NCBI GenBank assembly: GCA_963736305.1
Contig: CAVTOD010000009.1
Location: 1 to 64,000 of the forward strand
Source of the DNA: DASUPK01 sp963736305
GTDB taxonomy: Bacteria > Actinomycetota > Thermoleophilia > Solirubrobacterales > 70-9
Length of the DNA: 64,000 nt
Direction: 5' to 3'
Shown here: piece after piece, positions 1-8,225 of the stretch
How the letters are laid out: each line of letters starts with the position of its first letter
Position numbering within the stretch: position 1 is the stretch's first letter
The notes under the pieces: generated by a model
Database searches by the model: none
What the model was told of the DNA's origin: nothing
Seen by the model: the letters and a program-made list of their open reading frames with translations, nothing else
Program-made: the position numbers and the translations under genes

Positions 1-114
1 AGTCATGCCTCGGGCCGGTCAGGGTCGCCCAGCGCGAGCCAGGTGAGCGACGAAGACGTCCAGTAAGGGTGAGGCGCGGGGGAAGAGTTCTCGCGGCTCA
101 CGACTCAAGGGGGC
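1..114. other. window edge, no confident gene
   Basis: One forward frame is open from base 1 to a TAA at 64-66. It could be the last 21 codons of a gene cut off by the window edge, but it is too short to recognise. Bases 67-114 are the short leader of the response regulator gene. Confidence 0.2.
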
Positions 115-815
<701 letters not shown>

Positions 816-819
<4 letters not shown>

Positions 820-1445
820 TCACGCCGGCTCACAAGCGCGCGCTCAACCGGGCGCTGCACGAGGTTCGCCGCCCGCTCCAGGCGCTCGTACTGTTGGAGG
901 AGGGCTCCGGCCAACCGGCTGCCTCGCCGCCCGCGGCCAGCAGGCGCGGCCTGCTCGAGGTCGCGGCGAGCGCGCTCCAGGATTTGGACGGCGCCGTAAA
1001 CGGGGACGCTCCGTCGCGGCCGTCGCGCCGGTTCTCCTGTCGCGAGGTCGTGCTTGCGGCGCTCGAGCGCTGGCGGCCGGTCGCGGCGCGCACCGGTGGG
1101 ATCCGCGTCTACTGGGACGCCGGTCCTGCCCCGGTCGAGGGAGATGCCGTCCAGATGGCCCAGGCTCTGGACAACCTGATCGCGAACGCGATCGAACACG
1201 GCGGCCCGCCGGTCGTCGTGACCGGCGCCCAGGTGGTGAGCCGCATCCGGATCACGATCGCGAACGGCGCTGGGAATCGCGCCGGGGAGCGCGAAAGCGA
1301 TCCGCGTCGAGGGCACGGCACCGATGTCGTCTCACGCGTCGCGAGCGCGCACCGCGGGCGCTTCGCCCTCTGCCAGACCGGAAGCGGCTGCGTCGCGGCG
1401 CTCGAGCTGCCGCTGGCCGAGCCGGGTTACGCACTGGCGGCGTGA
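816..1445 (+). CDS. small soluble histidine kinase-like protein
   Basis: A 209-residue protein with a reduced histidine kinase layout. His15 lies in an HEVRRPLQAL box that matches the phospho-acceptor helix. An N-box (ALDNLIANAIEHGG) sits near residue 115, and a glycine-rich lid region (GHGTDVVSRVASAHRG, near 165) closes the ATPase domain. No membrane segment, PAS or other sensor domain precedes the His box, so any input must come from a partner. It overlaps the response regulator by 4 bp and the CpaB-like gene by 4 bp (GTGA), so the three are probably translated together. The ATPase is short, and the usual DxGxG box is weak. Confidence 0.82.
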
Positions 1446-2089
1446 GCCGCCGCGCCCGCGCGCTCCTCTTCCTCGCCGCTGCTCTCGTCTGCGCGATTCT
1501 GGCGGCGGCGGTGGCTGGCCGGTATCGCTCGCGGGTCGAGGCCCGCTACGGCCCATTGCGCCCAGTGGTGGTGGCGAGCGCCGAGTTGCCGGCCGGCCGG
1601 CCGCTCGGCGTGGATCGCGCGGGGACTGCGCTGACGGTGCGCCGGGTCCCGGCGAGCTTCGTGCCGCCCGGAGCGCTGGTCCGCACGGCGGATGCGCTCG
1701 GGCGCGCGCCGGCCGCCACGATCCCGGCGGGGTCCTACGTCCTCGGGGCTCAGCTGGCGGTTCCGCGCCCCGACGCTCCGCGGGCACCGGGTGTCGGCCA
1801 GGGTCTTCGACCGGTCGAGGTGACGGTCGCCGGGGCCGAGGCGCTCACCGTCGGCGAGGGAGCTCCCGAGGGCAGCCGGGTCGACGTCGTCGTCTCGCGT
1901 CAGGCGGGGCTGGGCCGCTCCGCGCAGGCCCACATCGCGGCCTTCGGCGTGAAGCTGCTGGCGCTGCAGAGCCCGAGCGGTCCCGGCGAGGGATGGTCCG
2001 CCACCCTCGCCGTGACCGAGCAGCAGGCGCTCACGCTGATCGGCGCGCAGAGCGCCGGGCGCGAGATTCGCCTGCTGCCCAGACCGTGA
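1442..2089 (+). CDS. CpaB/RcpC-like SAF-domain pilus assembly protein
   Basis: A 215-residue protein starting at GTG 1442, which overlaps the kinase stop. An N-terminal membrane segment (about residues 6-25, LLFLAAALVCAILAAAVAG) is followed by a SAF domain (about 40-110: PVVVASAELPAGRPL, then a VPPGALV turn and an IPAGSYVL hairpin). A C-terminal region resembles the RcpC/CpaB domain (VEVTVAGAEALTVGEG). CpaB proteins are periplasmic or envelope components of Tad/Flp pilus machines. The cpaF, tadB and tadC genes about 2 kb downstream on the same strand support that role. The reading frame is open much further upstream, but only the GTG start gives a sensible N-terminus. Confidence 0.82.
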   Translation: MSRRARALLFLAAALVCAILAAAVAGRYRSRVEARYGPLRPVVVASAELPAGRPLGVDRAGTALTVRRVPASFVPPGALVRTADALGRAPAATIPAGSYVLGAQLAVPRPDAPRAPGVGQGLRPVEVTVAGAEALTVGEGAPEGSRVDVVVSRQAGLGRSAQAHIAAFGVKLLALQSPSGPGEGWSATLAVTEQQALTLIGAQSAGREIRLLPRP

Positions 2090-2093
2090 GGTC

Positions 2094-2510
2094 TCAGACG
2101 GTCGGCTTGCCAAGCCGAAACTTGTTGCCCGAGGGATCCCGGAACTCGGAGTCGATTCCGTACGGCCGCTCCGCGGGCGCCTCTGTGAACTCGACCCCGC
2201 GCTCCTTGAGCTCTTCGTAGGTGGCCTGCACGTCGTCGGCGGTCAGAAAGACCGTTCCGGCGAAGCCCTTGGACATCAGATCCTCGACCTGCTTCTTCGT
2301 CTCCTCGTCCATCACCGGCGGTCCGGGGATCGCCATCAGGGCGAGTGAGAAGTCGTCCTGGCCCGGCGCCCCGACCGAGAGCCAGCGGAAGTCGCCGAGC
2401 TCCGGCATCGAGATGTCGGCCCGGACCTCGAATCCGACCTTCTTCGTCCAGAACTCGAGGGCGTCGTCTTGGTCGTGCACCCAGACCTGCCCGTTCGCAA
2501 TCGCAATCAT
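2094..2510 (-). CDS. VOC/glyoxalase-superfamily protein
   Basis: A 138-residue single-domain protein of the vicinal oxygen chelate fold. It shows two beta-alpha-beta-beta-beta half repeats: the first starts at VWVHDQDDALEFWTKKVGFEV, the second at VFLTADDVQATYEELKERG. It ends with the typical SEFRDPSGNKFRL strand. Members include glyoxalases, dioxygenases and antibiotic-binding proteins. The substrate cannot be read from sequence. It is preceded by AAAGGAG, a strong ribosome site, and its start overlaps the stop of the AraC-type regulator by 4 bp. The two are therefore cotranscribed, and the regulator probably controls it. Confidence 0.85.
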   Translation of the reverse strand: MIAIANGQVWVHDQDDALEFWTKKVGFEVRADISMPELGDFRWLSVGAPGQDDFSLALMAIPGPPVMDEETKKQVEDLMSKGFAGTVFLTADDVQATYEELKERGVEFTEAPAERPYGIDSEFRDPSGNKFRLGKPTV

Positions 2511-2983
2511 CTGCCGCTCCTTTCACTTGACTTCGTCGTCGGCGCCAAGCTAGACGCCGGCCGGTCCGCTGTCTTCTTGAAACGTGCTGACTGGGGCCGC
2601 AGATAGGTGCTGAGGATGCAGCTCGGCACCTTCGCGAACACCTGCGCCGGCCGCTGGCCGGCCCTGTACTCGGTCGGCGTCCGCCCATAGGCGTGCTTGA
2701 AGCTCGTGGTGAAGGAGCCGATGCTCCGCAGCCCGACCTCGACGCAGACCTGAGCGACGCTCCAATCGGTCATTCGCAGCAAGGCGGCGGCGCGCTCGAG
2801 GCGCCGGGTCAGGAGGTAGTGGTGGGGCGACTCGCCAAAGGCCCGGCGGAACTCCCGGCTGAAGTGAGCTTTAGAGACGCCGGCAGCACGAGCCATGTCG
2901 TCCACGCCCAACTTCTCCGAGTATCTGGCGTCGGCAAGGTCCTTGGCGCGCAGGAGGTGGCGCGCTGGGGGTGGAAAGGCCAT
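2507..2983 (-). CDS. AraC-family transcriptional regulator
   Basis: A 158-residue protein made almost entirely of the AraC/XylS DNA-binding domain. The first helix-turn-helix is near residues 28-48 (DDMARAAGVSKAHFSREFRRAFG). The second is near 75-95 (SVAQVCVEVGLRSIGSFTTSFKHAYG), followed by the family signature TPTEYR. There is no N-terminal effector-binding domain; a 50-residue tail of unknown role follows the DNA-binding part. It is encoded just upstream of, and overlapping, the VOC protein gene. This regulator/VOC pairing is common in actinobacteria, and control of the partner gene is an inference from that. Confidence 0.88.
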   Translation of the reverse strand: MAFPPPARHLLRAKDLADARYSEKLGVDDMARAAGVSKAHFSREFRRAFGESPHHYLLTRRLERAAALLRMTDWSVAQVCVEVGLRSIGSFTTSFKHAYGRTPTEYRAGQRPAQVFAKVPSCILSTYLRPQSARFKKTADRPASSLAPTTKSSERSGR

Positions 2984-3001
2984 CTCGTTACTTAGACGGG
3001 A

Positions 3002-3508
3002 TCAGTCCCGCTGACTCATCGCAGCGTTGAACGCCGCTTCGGCGTCCTCGCCGTGGACGGCGAAGACGACGCGTTCGAGCCCGCTGTCCGAATCGAGGTG
3101 GTGCCGGACCTCCTCGACCTCGATTCGGGCGGCCTCCTCCAGCGGAAAGCCGCCGACCCCGGTACCGAAGGCCACCAGGGCGAGGCTCTTCGCCCGAAGC
3201 TCGTCGGCCTTGGCGAGCGCGCTCGCGGTGGCCTTGCGGATGATCTCGGCGGAGGTCGGCCCGCCCAGCTCCATCGTCGCGGCGTGGATCACCCAGCGGG
3301 CCGGCATCTCGCCCGCCGTGGTCTCGACCGCCTCGCCGAGCCCGATCGGCGCACGCTCGTCGCTCTCCGCCTGAACCGCCGGGCCGCCCGCCCGGGAGAT
3401 CGCGCCCGCCACGCCGCCGCCATGGCGCAGCTGCGTGTTGGCGGCGTTGGCGATCGCATCGACCTCGAGCTTGGTGATGTCCGCCTGCTTGACCTCGATC
3501 TCGGCCAC
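3002..3508 (-). CDS. macrodomain (ADP-ribose-binding) protein
   Basis: A 168-residue macrodomain protein. It contains an ADI segment with Asp10 positioned to contact the adenine ring. Further on are NAAN (21-24), the glycine-rich GGGVAGAI loop (30-37) and a second loop GTGVGGFP, which together bind and often hydrolyse ADP-ribose or O-acetyl-ADP-ribose. GTG 3508 is chosen because the fold starts right there; the open frame continues upstream but only as a shadow of the opposite-strand membrane protein gene. The gene diverges from that membrane protein with almost no intergenic space. Substrate and partner are unknown. Confidence 0.85.
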   Translation of the reverse strand: MAEIEVKQADITKLEVDAIANAANTQLRHGGGVAGAISRAGGPAVQAESDERAPIGLGEAVETTAGEMPARWVIHAATMELGGPTSAEIIRKATASALAKADELRAKSLALVAFGTGVGGFPLEEAARIEVEEVRHHLDSDSGLERVVFAVHGEDAEAAFNAAMSQRD

Positions 3509-3535
3509 GTCCGCGTCGCAGGCTACCGTCGAAGA

Positions 3536-4369
3536 ATCGCTGACGACCCTGATCGCCAGCAGCTCCTCACCGCCCTCACCACTGAGCACTTCGGGCTGGC
3601 GGGTGCCCGCGCTCAGGCGACGGGGGAGAGCTCGGCCCGCGCCGCGCTCTACATCAGCGCCGTCTCCAGCACCCTGGTGGCGCTGGGCTTCATCGGGCAG
3701 ATCTCGGAGGTCGGGGACGCGTTCACGGTCTTCGCCCTGACGGCATTGCCGACGCTCTATGTGCTCGGTCTCTTCACCTTCGTCCGCACCAGCGAGAACG
3801 GCGTCGAGGACCTGATGATGGGACGGGCGATCAACCGGATCCGCAACGCCATGGGCATGATGCGGAACATGGGGGTCAGCCTGGAGCGCCGCCAGCAGTA
3901 CTTCACCACCGGGACCATGATCGCGGTAATCAACAGCGTGGTCGGAGGGGCTGCGGTGGCGATCGCGGTCGGGTCGATCACGAGCGCTCCGCTCGGGATC
4001 TGCACCGTGGTCGGCGCCGTCGCGGCGATCGTCTCCCTCGCCCGGCTGATGCGGATCGAGAACCGCATGTACCACGAGATGGACGGCTTCTCCGCGGTGC
4101 TCTTTCCCTCGCCCGAGACGGAGGGCGCGACCACCCCCGGGGCGAGTAGGCCTCTCCGGTCCCTTAGCCCAGGGTGGACGAGCATGTCCGCTGCAGGCAC
4201 CTGGATCAGCTGGCCGTCGAGCTGCGCAACCGGCTCGTGGAGCGCCGCCGGGCGCAGGCTGCATCGGGTGGAGCCGCGCTGGGGCCGCTTCCCGAGGCGG
4301 TCCGCGAGCTCGTCGACGAGGACGCGGCGATCCTCGAGCAGCCGACGCGGGAGCGCCTCCACGAGCTGA
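3536..4369 (+). CDS. integral membrane protein, start and end uncertain (possible frameshift)
   Basis: The recognisable part runs from about 3536 to 4120. It starts with a DDPDRQQLLTALTTEHF stretch and has a hydrophobic pair around AALYISAVSSTLVALGFIG and FTVFALTALPTLYVLGLF. A charged middle (GRAINRIRNAMGM, LERRQQYF) and two further membrane segments (MIAVINSVVGGAAVAIAVGS, CTVVGAVAAIVSLARL) follow. I recognise it only as an uncharacterised actinobacterial membrane family. No ATG/GTG/TTG lies just before the conserved N-terminus; the nearest suitable codon is ATC 3536. The nearest in-frame ATG (3422) lies antisense inside the macrodomain gene. At the 3' side the frame runs 196 bp into cpaF as nonsense. 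A one-base slip in the C/G run near 4132-4141 would end it at TAG 4147-4149. Confidence 0.55.
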   Translation: MADDPDRQQLLTALTTEHFGLAGARAQATGESSARAALYISAVSSTLVALGFIGQISEVGDAFTVFALTALPTLYVLGLFTFVRTSENGVEDLMMGRAINRIRNAMGMMRNMGVSLERRQQYFTTGTMIAVINSVVGGAAVAIAVGSITSAPLGICTVVGAVAAIVSLARLMRIENRMYHEMDGFSAVLFPSPETEGATTPGASRPLRSLSPGWTSMSAAGTWISWPSSCATGSWSAAGRRLHRVEPRWGRFPRRSASSSTRTRRSSSSRRGSASTS

Positions 4370-5352
4370 TCCTCCGCGAGGCGGTCGGCCTCGGGCCGCT
4401 GGAGGAGCTGCTCGCCGACCCGGCGGTCGAGGAGGTGATGGTCAACGGGCACGAGCGCGTCTATGTCGAGAGGGCCGGGCGGATCGAGCTGACGGAGGTC
4501 TCCTTCCCCTCCGAGCAGTCCTTGCGCGACGCGATCGAGAGGATTCTCACCCCGCTTGGGCGCAGGGTCGACGAGCTCAGCCCGATGGTCGACGCGCGGC
4601 TCGAGGACGGCTCACGCGTGCACGTGGTGATCCCACCGCTCTCGGTCGACGGTCCGTCAATGTCGATCCGCCGGTTCTCCGCCGTGCGGCCCGGTCCGCG
4701 GGAGCTGGTCGAGCTGGGCACGCTCACTCCCGAGCTACATGACGAACTGGCCGCCGCCGTTGCCGCCCGGCGGAGCATCCTCGTCAGCGGCGGCACGGGC
4801 TCGGGCAAGACGACGCTGCTGAACGCGCTCTCGGCGTTCCTCGACCGAGACGACCGCGTGATCACCATCGAGGACGCCGCCGAGCTGAGGCTGCGGCAGC
4901 CCCACGTCGTCCGGCTCGAGAGCCGCCCAGCGAACGTCGAGGGGCGCGGCAGGGTGACGATCCGCGACCTGCTTCGCGGCGCGCTTCGAATGCGGCCGGA
5001 CCGGATCGTGATCGGCGAGGTGCGCGGAGGAGAGGCGCTTGACCTTCTGATGGCGCTGAACACTGGCCACGAGGGCGCGCTCTCCACGGTCCACGCCAAT
5101 TCTCCGGAGGATGCACTGCGGCGGATCGAGACCCTCGCGCTGATGGCCGGCGTCGGCCTGCCGCACGAGGCGATCCGCGAGCAACTGGGGCGCGGGCTCG
5201 ATCTCGTCATCCATCTCGCCCGGTTGAGCGACGGCTCGCGCCGCGTCGTGGAGGTCGCAGAGGTGGTGCGGACCGCCGGCTCGGTGGGCGTTCGCGAGCT
5301 CTACAGGCTGGGAGGCGAAGCGGAGGGAAGCCCGTGGGCCGCGAGGCGCTGA
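4174..5352 (+). CDS. cpaF: CpaF/TadA-type secretion ATPase
   Basis: A 392-residue ATPase of the CpaF branch of type II/IV secretion NTPases, which powers Tad/Flp pilus assembly at the inner face of the membrane. The N-terminal helical region includes LREAVGLGPLEELLADPAVEEVMVNG. Walker A GGTGSGKTT is at about 206-214. An Asp box follows (ITIEDAAELRL), then a Walker B region (RPDRIVIGEVRGGEALDLLMALNTGHEG) and a His box (STVHANSPEDALRRIE). GTG 4174 is used as start; the N-terminal helices confirm that the protein begins before about 4320. It overlaps tadB by 19 bp. Confidence 0.93.
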   Translation: MDEHVRCRHLDQLAVELRNRLVERRRAQAASGGAALGPLPEAVRELVDEDAAILEQPTRERLHELILREAVGLGPLEELLADPAVEEVMVNGHERVYVERAGRIELTEVSFPSEQSLRDAIERILTPLGRRVDELSPMVDARLEDGSRVHVVIPPLSVDGPSMSIRRFSAVRPGPRELVELGTLTPELHDELAAAVAARRSILVSGGTGSGKTTLLNALSAFLDRDDRVITIEDAAELRLRQPHVVRLESRPANVEGRGRVTIRDLLRGALRMRPDRIVIGEVRGGEALDLLMALNTGHEGALSTVHANSPEDALRRIETLALMAGVGLPHEAIREQLGRGLDLVIHLARLSDGSRRVVEVAEVVRTAGSVGVRELYRLGGEAEGSPWAARR

Positions 5353-6182
5353 TCCTGCTGACCGCGCTCGCGGGAGGGCTCGCCGCCGTGGCGGTCCGCG
5401 AGGCGCTGATCTCCGCGCCGCGCGTTGCGAGCTGGCTCCAGGCCTCCATCCTGCCCCTGCGCCGCGCCTCACGAGAGGGGTATGCGCCGAGCGCGGACGA
5501 ACAACGCCGGCTCGCAATGCTCGGCAGCGGGGCGATCGCGGCGACGGTGATCCTGATCGCCGGTCCGAGCCCCCTCGCGGTTGCCGCCGCGGCCGGTCCC
5601 TGGTGCGTCGGGGCGCTGGTCGCCGGTCGCCGCGAGCGATACCGCCGCGCGGTGGAGCGGTCCGTGCCGGACGTGGCGGCGGCGATCGCCGACGCGATCT
5701 CCGGCGGTCATTCGGTAAGGGGCGCGTTGGCGGCCGCCGCGGGATCTCTCGAGGGTCCATCCTCGGCGGAGCTCGCCCGAGTGGCGGCCGATCTCGAGCT
5801 CGGTGCATCGACAGGCGAGGCTCTCGCCGCGATGCGGGCTCGGCTGCGCTCGGACCGGGTCGATTCGCTCGCCACCGCTCTGCTTAGCCAGCAGGTCACC
5901 GGTGGGGACGTGGCTGCGCTGATGCGGCGTCTGGCGGCAGCAGCGGCCGACCGCGACCGGGTCGCCGACGAGGCTCGCGCCGCCACGACGCAGGCGCGCT
6001 TCACGGGGCTGCTCGTGGTTGCGTTGCCCGCCGGGGCGGCGCTGTTCGCGGAGCTCCTGCAGCCCGGCTTCGTCTCGCGGGTGATCTCCGAGCCGGCCTC
6101 CGCGGCGATGCTGGTCGCGGCAGGGGGACTGCAGGTCCTCGGCTTCGGGCTGATCCGCAGGCTCGGGAGGCCGGCGGAATGA
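5334..6182 (+). CDS. tadB: TadB-like type II secretion F-domain membrane protein
   Basis: A 282-residue membrane protein with the layout of TadB. It has two N-terminal membrane segments and a cytoplasmic T2SSF domain (about residues 100-235: RSVPDVAAAIADAISGGHSVRGAL, then LATALLSQQVTGGDVAALMRRLA). Two C-terminal membrane segments follow (FTGLLVVALPAGAALFAELL and AAMLVAAGGLQVLGFGLI). TadB and TadC form the inner-membrane platform on which the CpaF ATPase acts. GTG 5334 lies 19 bp inside cpaF, and the stop overlaps tadC by 4 bp, indicating tight translational coupling. Confidence 0.88.
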   Translation: MGREALILLTALAGGLAAVAVREALISAPRVASWLQASILPLRRASREGYAPSADEQRRLAMLGSGAIAATVILIAGPSPLAVAAAAGPWCVGALVAGRRERYRRAVERSVPDVAAAIADAISGGHSVRGALAAAAGSLEGPSSAELARVAADLELGASTGEALAAMRARLRSDRVDSLATALLSQQVTGGDVAALMRRLAAAAADRDRVADEARAATTQARFTGLLVVALPAGAALFAELLQPGFVSRVISEPASAAMLVAAGGLQVLGFGLIRRLGRPAE

Positions 6183-7015
6183 CCACGGCTGTGCTGCTCG
6201 CGATCGGCGCGCTCGTCCTCGGGTCCTGCGCGATCGGACAACTCCTGCGCGGGGGCACCCGAGCGGATGGGCCCACAAGCCACGACGCCGCAATGCGATC
6301 GCCAGTTGCATTGTCGCTCCTCACGGCCGCCGACGGCCGGCTTGGGCTCTCCGCTCGCATCACCAGGGCCGGTCTCGCGGACCGCGTCTCCCCACAGGCC
6401 GTGCTCGCCGCCAAGCTCGGCGGCGGACTGGCCGGCTTGCTCTGGGGGGTAGTCGTGGCGCCCGCCGCCCCGAGCCGTCTCGCCTGGATCGTCCTCGTCG
6501 TGCTGCCCGCCGCCGGCTTTCTCGGTCCCGATGCGTGGCTCGAGCGACGCGCTCGCCAGCGGCTGCGCGCCCTTCGGGCCGGGCTCCCGGACGCGCTCGA
6601 TCTGCTTGCCGTCGGCACCGCCGCGGGCCGCAGCCCGCTCGCGGGTCTCAGCGAGCTCGGCAGGGGGGAGGGGCCGTTGGCTCGCGAGCTGGCGATGCTC
6701 TCGGCCGAGAGCTCCTGCGGGCTTCCGCAGAGCCAGGCGCTCGAGTCGCTGCGGAGACGCGCCCCGGTCCGCGAGGTCTCGGCAATGTGCGGGGTAATCG
6801 AGCGCTCCCGCCGCTACGGCTCACCTCTGGCCGACCAGCTCCGCGAGCAGGCGACCGCGCTGCGAGGCGTTCAGCGGCGACGGATCGAGGAGCAGGCCGC
6901 GCGAGCGGCCCCGAAGATCCAGCTCGCGATCGCGCTTCTGCTCGTGCCGTCGGTGCTGCTGATGATCGCCGCGGGCCTGCTCGCCAACGTCGACCGGTTC
7001 ATGTCCGGGTTCTGA
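6179..7015 (+). CDS. tadC: TadC-like type II secretion F-domain membrane protein
   Basis: A 278-residue partner of TadB. An N-terminal membrane segment and a second hydrophobic pair (AKLGGGLAGLLWGVVVAPA, LAWIVLVVLPAAGFLG) precede a T2SSF domain (RALRAGLPDALDLLAVGTAAGRSPLAGLSEL through VCGVIERSRRYGSPLADQLREQATALR). A final membrane segment (QLAIALLLVPSVLLMIAAGLLA) ends the protein. It is the last Tad gene here; no Flp pilin, TadE/F pseudopilin or prepilin peptidase follows. Its 3' end overlaps the convergent DUF998 gene by 17 bp. Confidence 0.87.
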   Translation: MTTAVLLAIGALVLGSCAIGQLLRGGTRADGPTSHDAAMRSPVALSLLTAADGRLGLSARITRAGLADRVSPQAVLAAKLGGGLAGLLWGVVVAPAAPSRLAWIVLVVLPAAGFLGPDAWLERRARQRLRALRAGLPDALDLLAVGTAAGRSPLAGLSELGRGEGPLARELAMLSAESSCGLPQSQALESLRRRAPVREVSAMCGVIERSRRYGSPLADQLREQATALRGVQRRRIEEQAARAAPKIQLAIALLLVPSVLLMIAAGLLANVDRFMSGF

Positions 7016-7619
7016 GCTCGCCCGGCGGGATGGCCGCGCGCATGCGCAGCGCCAGCACCGTCAGCCAGGTGAACGCGATCGCCACCGCGGCGCGCTGAAT
7101 CAGTCCCAGCAATGGCGCGGCGGCCTCGGAGATGACGAAGAGAGGCAGGACGGACAGGCCGGTCAGCAGCGAGAAGGCGGCAAAGCCGCGAGCCTCGCCG
7201 TCGCGTCGCGAGGCCAAGACGGCGGCCGCCGACACGGCCGCGAAGGCGCATGCAACCGCGGCCAGGTGCAGCTGGGCGTGGAGCGTCCTCAGTGCGTCGT
7301 CGGGATCTGTGATCAGCGGCCCCGCCACCAGCGTGCAGGCGCCCGCGAGCCCGATCAACCCCGCCCCGGCCCGCCCGAGCCTCGAGCTCTCCGCCACTCG
7401 CCACAGCGCAAATGCGAAAACGATCTCGACCGCGCCGAGCAGCACGAAGTTCACGATCATCACCCAGCCGCTCGCGCCGAGGCTGAGCGCGCTGGCGGGC
7501 ATGGTCAGCGTGTCGTAGCCGGGGACGTTCAGCCCCAGGACGATCATCACCGCGAACCAGACCGCCGGCCCCAGCGCGGCCGCCGTGGCGGCGGCGCGCA
7601 ACCGCCCTGCGCCGCTCAC
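6999..7619 (-). CDS. DUF998-like multi-pass membrane protein
   Basis: A 206-residue protein with about six hydrophobic segments. They begin AAALGPAVWFAVMIVLGLNVPGYD, the typical opening of the DUF998 family, which has a membrane segment followed by a short extracytoplasmic loop. The C-terminal segment is VAIAFTWLTVLAL. Its function is unknown in the family. GTG 7619 overlaps the stop of the upstream Ada-domain gene (GTGA), so the two are co-translated. The open frame continues upstream through the Ada gene in another frame, but only this start places a membrane segment at the N-terminus as in relatives. Confidence 0.75.
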   Translation of the reverse strand: MSGAGRLRAAATAAALGPAVWFAVMIVLGLNVPGYDTLTMPASALSLGASGWVMIVNFVLLGAVEIVFAFALWRVAESSRLGRAGAGLIGLAGACTLVAGPLITDPDDALRTLHAQLHLAAVACAFAAVSAAAVLASRRDGEARGFAAFSLLTGLSVLPLFVISEAAAPLLGLIQRAAVAIAFTWLTVLALRMRAAIPPGELRTRT

Positions 7620-7834
7620 GCGAACTCGTCCGGCCGGCAGCGAAGGCACGCGCGGAACCCGTCGCTCCGAGCTGCGGCGGCGGTCAGGTAGAAGCGGAGG
7701 TTCTCGCGCTTCGGCGCCAGCGCCGGGCAGCCGGGCCTGCAGTAGATGCCGGTCGATGTGACCGCCGCGAAGAACTCCCCCGCGAGGGCCTCGTCCCTTG
7801 TCTCCATCGCTCGGTAGCGCCGATCGAATTCCAT
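7616..7834 (-). CDS. stand-alone Ada-type zinc (methylphosphotriester) domain
   Basis: A 72-residue protein that consists only of the Ada N-terminal zinc domain. The four zinc ligands Cys32, Cys36 (YCRPGCPA), Cys63 and Cys66 (CLRC) are all present, with the family-typical PKRENLRF between them. In full Ada/AdaA proteins the first cysteine takes methyl groups from DNA methylphosphotriesters and switches on an attached AraC or glycosylase domain. Here nothing is attached; the gene stops three residues after CRPD and runs into the DUF998 gene. ATG 7834 is chosen over an upstream GTG because AAAGGAGG sits five bases before it. Confidence 0.82.
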   Translation of the reverse strand: MEFDRRYRAMETRDEALAGEFFAAVTSTGIYCRPGCPALAPKRENLRFYLTAAAARSDGFRACLRCRPDEFA

Positions 7835-8107
7835 CTCGCCTCCTTTGCCGTCGTCCACGCTGATGGAACGCGCGGGATCGGCCGCGCGTGAGGCGAGGGA
7901 CCGCGGACAAAGTGGGGGGCGTTCGGCCTGCGGTCCTCTTCAGTGCAACCGGAGTTGCAGGATCAGGCCGCTACGGGGCCGCGGCCCGGCGGGACCGGAG
8001 GCCTGTCAAACCGCATTGGAATGCGGATTCAGACCCTGCTCTGAGCCGGGTAGCAGTTCCGTCCGACGGATCGGATGGAATGCGGCCGCCCAATCTGTGT
8101 TGCAAAG
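7835..8107. other. intergenic region upstream of dcw cluster
   Basis: No convincing gene in either strand. It separates the minus-strand Ada gene from the MraZ boxes. A single isolated TGGGG at 7913-7917 has no phased repeats around it. The promoter of the Ada gene and distal parts of the dcw promoter probably lie here, but I cannot place them. Confidence 0.4.
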
Positions 8108-8132
8108 TGGGGCAGAGTGGGTTAGCGTGGCA
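8108..8132 (+). promoter_or_regulatory. triple MraZ-binding box
   Basis: Three copies of the MraZ recognition element lie in exact 10-bp phase: TGGGG at 8108, TGGGT at 8118 and TGGCA at 8128, each separated by five bases. MraZ is known to bind direct TGGGN repeats with 5-nt spacers upstream of its own gene and to repress or tune the dcw operon. The site is about 95 bp before mraZ, which fits autoregulation. Confidence 0.88.
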
Positions 8133-8149
8133 AACAGAGTTGGTCAATA

Positions 8150-8192
8150 GGGCCGGGGTGATGAGGCTCCTCCCACCTCACCACCCCGGCCC
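8150..8192 (+). promoter_or_regulatory. 17-bp stem-loop in the mraZ leader
   Basis: The left arm at 8150-8166 and right arm at 8176-8192 pair over 17 positions with a single A/C mismatch, closing a 9-base loop (CTCCTCCCA). It lies between the MraZ boxes and the mraZ start. No T run follows, so it is not a standard terminator. It may be an mRNA-stabilising or attenuating leader structure. Confidence 0.7.
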
Positions 8193-8225
8193 ACTCCGAA
8201 CCACTCACCTCTAGAGGAAGCCACC

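Noticed and set aside
7911..7930. Possible additional MraZ box (TGGGG at 7913)
   Set aside because: No second or third repeat in 10-bp phase, so it is probably chance.
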